64,000 bases of DNA from Triatoma infestans (lineage: Eukaryota; Arthropoda; Insecta; Hemiptera; Reduviidae). Positions 58,556 to 64,000 of this stretch are shown here, piece by piece. Made by a program: the position numbers and the translations under genes. Every line of letters starts with the position of its first letter. Within the stretch, counting starts at the first letter, position 1. The stretch spans positions 1 through 64,000 of the forward strand of contig JAAEAF010005007.1 of assembly GCA_011037195.1 (NCBI GenBank). Reading direction: 5' to 3'. Below the pieces are notes generated by a model, which was given only the letters and a program-made list of their open reading frames with translations, did no database searches and had not been told where the DNA came from.

Positions 58556-58798
58556 TTAGTGATAGCCTGCTCCTTTTTATGGTCATCGAGTCGGTTTTGG
58601 GGCGTTCGCTCATCATCAGTATGTTTTATGTCAAAACATACTGTATTAACTGAATTTGCTCTGTGCAAGTCTATGTTATCACACTGGTTTGACAAAAACA
58701 TCCTGATGATGGGCGAACCCCTGAAACCGGTCGATGGCCACAAAAAGAAGCAGGCTATCTTTGATGCTTTCCAGCTCTGAGGTACCTATCACAACAAC
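58556..58798. mobile_element. P1 palindromic element, short copy
   Basis: The left arm begins TAGTGATAGCCTGCTCC and the right arm ends in GCAGGCTATCTTTGATGCTT plus the extension TCCAGCTCTGAGG. Cores lie at 58588-58619 (minus, degraded) and 58703-58732 (plus: CTGATGA, T, GGGC-GAAC-CCCT, GAAACCGGTC). The mirrored 96-98-codon frames across it are not genes. Confidence 0.88.
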
Positions 58799-60090
58799 TT
58801 TTGGAAGATATCTCTTTAAAAGGAGGAGTAAGTTCTGTAAGTCCTTACTGGCAAAATCTCCCGCTTTGGTTGGTCCAAAAATAAAGAAAATAAAAAGAAA
58901 AGAAATCGTATTTATGATAAAATAGGCCATATTTACCTATTAATTTGGAAGGTTAACTGAAAGATTCCTCATATTTTCAATCAATGAACATTCTCGTCTC
59001 GGAAAATAATTTTCAATCGATGTTTGCTTTAAATTCTTAATATTTTGAATCGGAAAAAATAAGCTTAGAAGAGGAAATGGTACTTGACAAATTCAGTAGA
59101 GTGTCATGGAACCTAATGGTGTCAAAAAAAGAGAACTCTGGTGACAGAAGCTAAGTAGCCTGGAAGTAAAGCAATCTGAGGAGGTATATGCAGGAGTTTG
59201 TAAGAGAAGGAGATGAAATGACGGGAAAAGCCTGATCAAAATCTAGCCGGATAAAGACGTGAAAAATCATGATGAAAAGTCTAGGAGGTTAATAAAATGT
59301 TTTCTTAGATGCCCCAGGCACAAGTAATTATAACAAAATCTAAGATGATCATTTTTTTGTAAATTTCTCTCATAGCTGTAAGGGAAAGTATTGCATTCTT
59401 GTCAGAGTTTAAAATTATTGAATTTTCACCGATGTACATGTTTTGAGGTCCACTTAACCAGAGAGATTGTGGATTCTAGTTATTAATTTGTGTGTAAGTT
59501 TGTGTTTGATGTCAGCTCTCTTAAAAATAGGAAATTACAGAAAATTAAAACATGATTAAGTGATAGCAGGATACCCTAAATAAATTTTTTTCATCAAATA
59601 TTACCAAACTTACGAGTTTGAAGACAATCGGTTGATCGGAACAGTTGTATTTTTATAGTTCTTGCGATTTTGTCGAAATAGAAGATTGTCATTAAACTTA
59701 GTTACTAACTGCACATTATTAGATACATCGTATTATTTTTTGAAACATTGGACACAAAAAGTGACATTAGTAGAATTCTGGATGAGCTCGTAGATCATTA
59801 CTGTAATAGAATAGGTCTGCTACCATTCTACTTACCTATATATATGCATTTAAGTCAAATAAACATTTTTAAAAAAGAAAATGATGTGTTTCAAAACAAT
59901 TTTTTTTTTTAAGTAATGCATTGATTTATTTTGAACAGTTATTTTAAAAAAAAAAAAAAAAAACAGTTGAATTACTCCAATAAATTCAGTAATTAAATTT
60001 ATACTTTCAATCACTAGAGATAAAAGTGACGATATCACTAGAGATTGAAAAGAAATGTCAGTGCTGTCATCTTCCAATTAAATAAATTTT
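58799..60090. other. No gene; one diverged TR300 fragment
   Basis: 59360-59790 keeps decayed TR300 landmarks (AAAGTATTGCATTCTTGTC, ACATGTTTTGAGGTCCACTT, AAGACAATCGGTTGATCGGA). Poly(A) lies at 59947-59963. Confidence 0.5.
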
Positions 60091-60094
60091 ATGT

Positions 60095-60779
60095 TTTGAA
60101 TGAAATTCCTGAACGTCAAGGAACGCCGTGAAGGATTGGGAGTCTCTGGTAAACCACGATAGCCTTTGGCTAGGCTGGGTGCCGGGACACAGGGAGTCAG
60201 GTAGACGAAGAGGCTGAACATTGGCAAAAGAGGATGCCTCATGAATGCCCATTGACCTTGAGCCTTTCTGCTGCCTCTCGTCCAAAACCAACGGTGGGGC
60301 TTGAAGAATGGCTAATACGGAAACATACACTATATTGGAAACACACTGCGGAGCAGAGGGACTCTAATATTTTCTTAGAGGGATCTTGAAGAACTCGCAA
60401 GGTCTATCTTGGCAAAACAAAAGTATAGCTAAAAAGAATCACTACACTAGTCACAGGGCATTGCCTTTTAATGAAACATCTACACAGTATAGGTCTCCTC
60501 ACTGCGGATGCACTCTGTAGGAAGTGCGGCAAAAGATACCGCTTTTATCTTCTTGGAGAGTGCGACCATTATGTTCGCAGATAATTCCTGAAATTTGGCG
60601 TTCCTACATTAGTGCCTAATCCGGGATCAGAAATCTCAACCCTTTAATGAAACAGGTCTGATATGAGTTGTTTTTCTCGGCGGAGTGCACAATGCTTAGG
60701 CCCATTGGCGACCTAAAAGTGCTTAACTTCCTTATGAACCTGCCTGATGATGAGCCTTATGAAAGTTCTAGATTAGATT
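60095..60779 (+). pseudogene. Decayed RNase H LINE C-terminus
   Basis: The plus strand in several frames: LGWVPGHRESGRRRG, TLAKEDAS and MPIDLEPFCC correspond to the RNase H C-terminal motif WVPGHxxIxGNExAD...LAKEGA. Further on, VTGHCLLMKHLHSIGLLTAD and ALCRKCGKRYRFYLLGECDH match the CCHC knuckle region, then FLKFGVPTLVPNPGSEISTL and VVFLGGVHNA. The order parallels the LINE at 62663-63680, but this copy has many stops and shifts. It runs into the insertion at 60780. Confidence 0.8.
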
Positions 60780-61760
60780 TGTAATGACATGGCAAAGTCA
60801 TTGGCATCGGCAAAGTCATTGACGTCGGCAAAATACACCAAAAGAAAGATTTACAACTAGTGGTCCAGCCATCTGCTATCTAAACAAAGCTGGCAGTAAT
60901 AAAAAGCAACCATTGGCCGCCAACAGACGCGGTCAATAAACAACAAAGCTCCTTTCATCAATACTTAATCAATAAGCAAGCACCGCTATAAGGTTGGCCA
61001 CTGAACTGACCTGAATAAGGTCTTCAAACTACGAAGGTCGCACAAGGCCCCACACTAAGACAGATGCCTTGGTGTGAGTGTGAACAACAATATATATATA
61101 AACTCTACCATATACGACATAATCATTATATCAGCTACAACCAATCGAGCACGTCTATATACCCGAGCGGCAATTCAGTTATATTCAAACTCATTATTAG
61201 TAGTGCATCTTAGTTAGTTATTTTAGTCCTTCTAATTTATTAATTATTTAACTTATATTTATTCCTATTTTATAATTATTAGTTACCATTTCTAACGTTC
61301 AAAGTATTGTTCAATTATAGTTTATTTTTATATAAACCGTTTAATTATTCGAGCACTAACTTCCCAAAATCTCTCAACTAATTTCCGCCCTCTTCAAGAC
61401 ATCTGTTACTCCAGGAATCACACAATAAACGATTCCATTACATCTGGTGGCAGCGGTGGGATCAGAACGTCCAATATCTGATTCCATTACATCTGCCTTA
61501 TGCGACCTTCGTAGTTTGAAGACCTTATTCAGGTCAGTTCAGTGGCCAACCTTATAGCGGTGCTTGCTTATTGATTAAGTATTGATGAAAGGAGCTTTGT
61601 TGTTTATTGACCGCGTCTGTTGGCGGCCAATGGTTGCTTTTTTATTACTGCCAGCTTTGTTTAGATAGCAGATGGCTGGACCACTAGTTGTAAATCTTTC
61701 TTTTGGTGTATTCGACGTCAATGACTTTGCCGATGCCAATGACTTTGCCATGTCATTACA
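60780..61760 (+). mobile_element. LTR-B element with inverted partial second LTR, TSD GATT
   Basis: GATT lies at 60776-60779 and 61761-61764, flanking the whole unit. A complete LTR (60780-61442, TGTAATGACATGG to CCATTACA) has a TATATATATAAAC box near 61090 and AATAAA near 61424. It is followed by TCTGGTGGCAGCGGTGGGAT, which looks like a primer-binding site and fixes the orientation. After about 50 bp, including a second short GATTCCATTACATCTG end, an inverted copy of the LTR's first half (about 61497-61760) closes the unit. No gag/pol. The short open frames inside are LTR sequence. Confidence 0.88.
61443..61462 (+). promoter_or_regulatory. Primer-binding-site-like sequence
   Basis: TCTGGTGGCAGCGGTGGGAT directly follows the LTR's CA end with a two-base gap before TGG, the position where a tRNA 3' end (CCA) would prime minus-strand synthesis. 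The tRNA species was not determined. Confidence 0.6.
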
Positions 61761-61764
61761 GATT

Positions 61765-62567
61765 CGATTCGTCACAATTATAACACGTATAGTTAAATCC
61801 TCAGACATGGCTGTTGTGATTGATACAGAACGGTCACATTTAGTGTGCTCTGCAATAAATCCATTTTTTCAGTGGTTAAATAACGGTTTTTGAATCGGAT
61901 TTTTGGTGATATTGTGTAAAAAGTTGTTTTTTAATCATTTTATGAAATTGGTTTTGTTAAAAATTGAAGAACAATTTAATTAAAGTTAATTAAATTAGCT
62001 AGATTCTTTTAATTTTAAAAAGTTAGAATTTGGTCCGTCTCTATGTGATCAGTGGAGTGAATAAATTATTTAAATGGTCTTTATGGATGGGAAAAACTTT
62101 ATAAATATACTGTCTCTGCCTTGAAATATAGGTCATATTTAATTAATGAGTTTAATTATTAGGCTGGTAATTTATGAATCTGCCCTCTCGTTAACTAATT
62201 TGTTATTCTTATGTATTAAAAATTATTATTTTATGTATTAAAATAATTTTGGATTATGTCTAAATTTTGAAAACCAGTATTTGTATAATCATATATATAT
62301 ATTTGTATTTGTAATATATATAATCATTTAAATATAATAATCAGTTATTATTAAATGCAGAAGTTTTAATTTATCTATTTATTTTTGTTCTTGTTCTAGA
62401 TTATTTCTATTATGTATCCCTTATACAGCAGTGTTTACTTTTTGTTTAATACAGAGCATAAATTTTATTTACCGTTGGTCAACTTGGCGGACGGACCTTG
62501 GTCCATGCCTATGTTGTGTTATTATTTTGCTTATGTGAATTATGTAAATATGATATTAATAAAACAC

Positions 62568-62604
<37 letters not shown>

Positions 62605-62650
62605 TAAATCCTCAGTAATTTAATAAAAGAATATATTAAAAGCATTAAAG
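61765..62650. other. AT-rich, no gene; (ATT)n microsatellite
   Basis: AT-rich with (ATT)n at 62569-62602. Frames of 63-73 codons have no domain. Confidence 0.5.
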
Positions 62651-62662
62651 TAAAGTAGAAGT

Positions 62663-63680
62663 GCTGGGGAGGTGAGTTGTCCAACGTTCCACTATGAGCT
62701 CCCCTTTCAAGTGATAGTAACGTCACGGTCGGAGTGGGCTAAAAGTTGGGAGAAACGGGGCCGGATTGGGGGATCCTGGTTTACGGATGGGTCCAAAATG
62801 GCCTGCGGAACTGGAGCCGGGATTTATGGGGTCAAACCGGAGGTACGTATTGCGAGGCCTCTCGGGGGTTACTCCACAGTATTCCAGGCTGAAGTGTATG
62901 CAATAAAGATCTGTGCTGAGGAGAACCTGCGTATGGACTCTAGAAATAGAGAGATATGCATCTTCTCGGACAGCCAGGCTGCGCTGAACGCTCATCGGGC
63001 GTTCAGAATCACCTCCCCTTTGGTCAGGTAGTGTAGAGACTCCATGGAGGCATTAGCCCGGCACAACAAAGTTCGGCTAGTATGGGTGCCGGGGCATAAG
63101 GGGATCATAGGAAACGAAATAGCCGACCAACTGGCCAGGGAGGGAGCGAACGCTCCCTTCCTCGGACCGGAACCTGCTCTAGGGGTGGCCAAAAGTATGG
63201 TAAGAGCGGCTCTGAGAGACTGGACTCGGAGGGAACATAACCGATACTGGAGCGAAACACGGCAAAATGGTCATGCCAGAGCTGTGTGAAAGAAGGACCA
63301 GATACATCCTGGGTCTAAGCAAGTATCAGATCTCTCTGATAACAGGCCTGTTTACTGGGCATGGCAGGTTCAAAAAACATCTACACAAGGTGGGGTTAGT
63401 GGATGTAGAGCCCTTGTGCAGACTGTGTCAGGAGGAGGAGGAGACGGCCTCTCACCTGTTGTTTGATTGCGTTGCAATCGGCAGACTGAGGTACGAGATC
63501 TTCGGCACGTTGAGACCGGAGGAAATCGTGCTTCAGGAGGGACTGGTGGGGAAGGTTTTGGACCTCATGAAGAGGGGAGGCTTCCGCTACTAGGTTTGAG
63601 GGGTTGGCACAATAAGCCTCAATGGGAGGCTGCGGTGCCTGGGTTTTAGTACCCCCTGCAGCATTCTAATTCTAATTCTC
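62663..63680 (+). mobile_element. 5'-truncated RNase H LINE, TSD TAAAGTAGAAGT
   Basis: A 12-bp duplication lies at 62651-62662 and 63681-63692. The insert is about 1.0 kb and ends in a short ATTCTAATTCTAATTCTC tail instead of poly(A), reminiscent of the simple-repeat tails of I-type LINEs. It contains the end of ORF2 and a short 3' UTR (GGTTGGCACAATAAGCC near 63603). Confidence 0.92.
62672..63592 (+). pseudogene. LINE ORF2 RNase H and zinc-knuckle C-terminus
   Basis: Plus-strand frames in order. GGSWFTDGSKMACGTGAGIY is the RNase H start with its first Asp; FQAEVYAIKICAEENL holds the Glu; CIFSDSQAALNA the second Asp. An in-frame TAG at 63029-63031 interrupts. Then VRLVWVPGHKGIIGNEIADQ with LAREGANAPFLGPEP is the final RNase H motif. 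A frameshift near 63275-63295 leads to the 108-codon frame: YILGLSKYQISLITGLFTGH, FKKHLHKVGLVDVEPLCRLC and EEEETASHLLFDC, a CCHC knuckle. The protein would remove RNA from cDNA hybrids. All RNase H catalytic residues remain; one stop and one shift break it. It is a different, better-preserved family member than 60095-60779 and belongs to the RNase H-bearing I/R1/Jockey group. Confidence 0.92.
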
Positions 63681-63699
63681 TAAAGTAGAAGTTCTTCAA

Positions 63700-64000
63700 T
63701 TATATGGCAGCGTCCACTGTCACATGGCTCTTGGCAAAGCTTGCAATAACAGTTGAATTTAAGCCGTATCTCAGAGATTCTCAACCAATCATTTTCGTCT
63801 TCCAGAAAAATGTTTCAAATAAATTAGGATAGGTTTATTTCACTTCATTAAACATTCCAAATTTGATGAAAATAGATGAAGGGCTTTTTCGAAAAAAATC
63901 CAACAAAACTTGGACAAAAACTTTTGCAATTCGACCTTCCTCTCAATGAAAATATTCATTAGTCAATTCAAAATGGAAAACTGATGATTTTGAATTTATA
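63700..64000. repeat. Possible diverged TR300 fragment at window end
   Basis: CAGAAAAATGTTTCAAATAAA (63804), ACATTCCAAATTTGATGAAA (63851) and the following Ts resemble TR300 monomer order. Strongly diverged and cut by the window edge. Confidence 0.4.

Noticed and set aside
58417..58930. Coding frames of 83-108 codons around 58.6 kb
   Set aside because: They are translations of the P1 palindrome on both strands.

Overview
The window is AT-rich arthropod nuclear DNA, almost certainly insect. It holds one recognisable host gene, an intron-containing RR-1 cuticular protein, in a sea of transposable-element debris: cecropia-type mariner, Jockey-type and RNase H-type LINEs, an R2-like LINE, RTE-like reverse transcriptases, Helitron helicase, tRNA-derived SINEs, solo LTRs and palindromic elements. 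The order of insect cannot be fixed from this sequence; the mix would suit a large hemipteran genome. I see no bacterial genes, no CRISPR array and no canonical free-standing tRNA or rRNA gene.

Layout. 0-9 kb: the end of a palindromic element, diverged repeats, a mariner inserted in a ~300-bp-monomer repeat (called TR300 here), a LINE tail and a large hairpin element (6646-7508). 9-20 kb: an R2-like LINE tail, three TR300 copies, a third palindromic family (16635-16861) and a solo LTR. 20-35 kb: several truncated LINEs with visible target-site duplications (TSDs), solo LTRs, a TR300 copy broken by an LTR, a near-perfect palindrome (31433-31754) and a tRNA-derived SINE. 35-44 kb: more TR300 copies, one broken by an LTR, and a Helitron Pif1-helicase remnant. 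45-57 kb: the cuticle gene (46312-47183, minus strand) and a downstream duplication of its 3' half (exon 2 only, 56908-57127). Between them lies a duplicated flank folded into a large inverted repeat with a palindromic element at its centre and a Jockey LINE in one arm. 57-64 kb: a further palindrome, a decayed LINE hit by an unusual inverted LTR structure, and a 5'-truncated RNase H LINE with a 12-bp TSD.

Most interesting signals. (1) Several sequence-unrelated repeat families carry the same small RNA-like core: CTGANGA, one extra base, a hairpin whose sequence differs between families but still pairs, GAAA, then a short palindrome (ACCGGT, ACGT or AGCT). It resembles a minimal type-I hammerhead ribozyme with one additional nucleotide, and it sits in both arms of palindromic elements. 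(2) TR300 is a high-copy element made of about three diverged ~300-bp monomers, with short inverted ends and a hairpin at one end, suggestive of a non-autonomous Helentron/HINE-like element. (3) The cuticle exon duplication keeps an open frame and a splice acceptor but has lost exon 1 and the promoter.

Nested insertions give relative ages: TR300 copies predate the mariner and at least two LTRs, and the cuticle-flank duplication predates the Jockey LINE in it.
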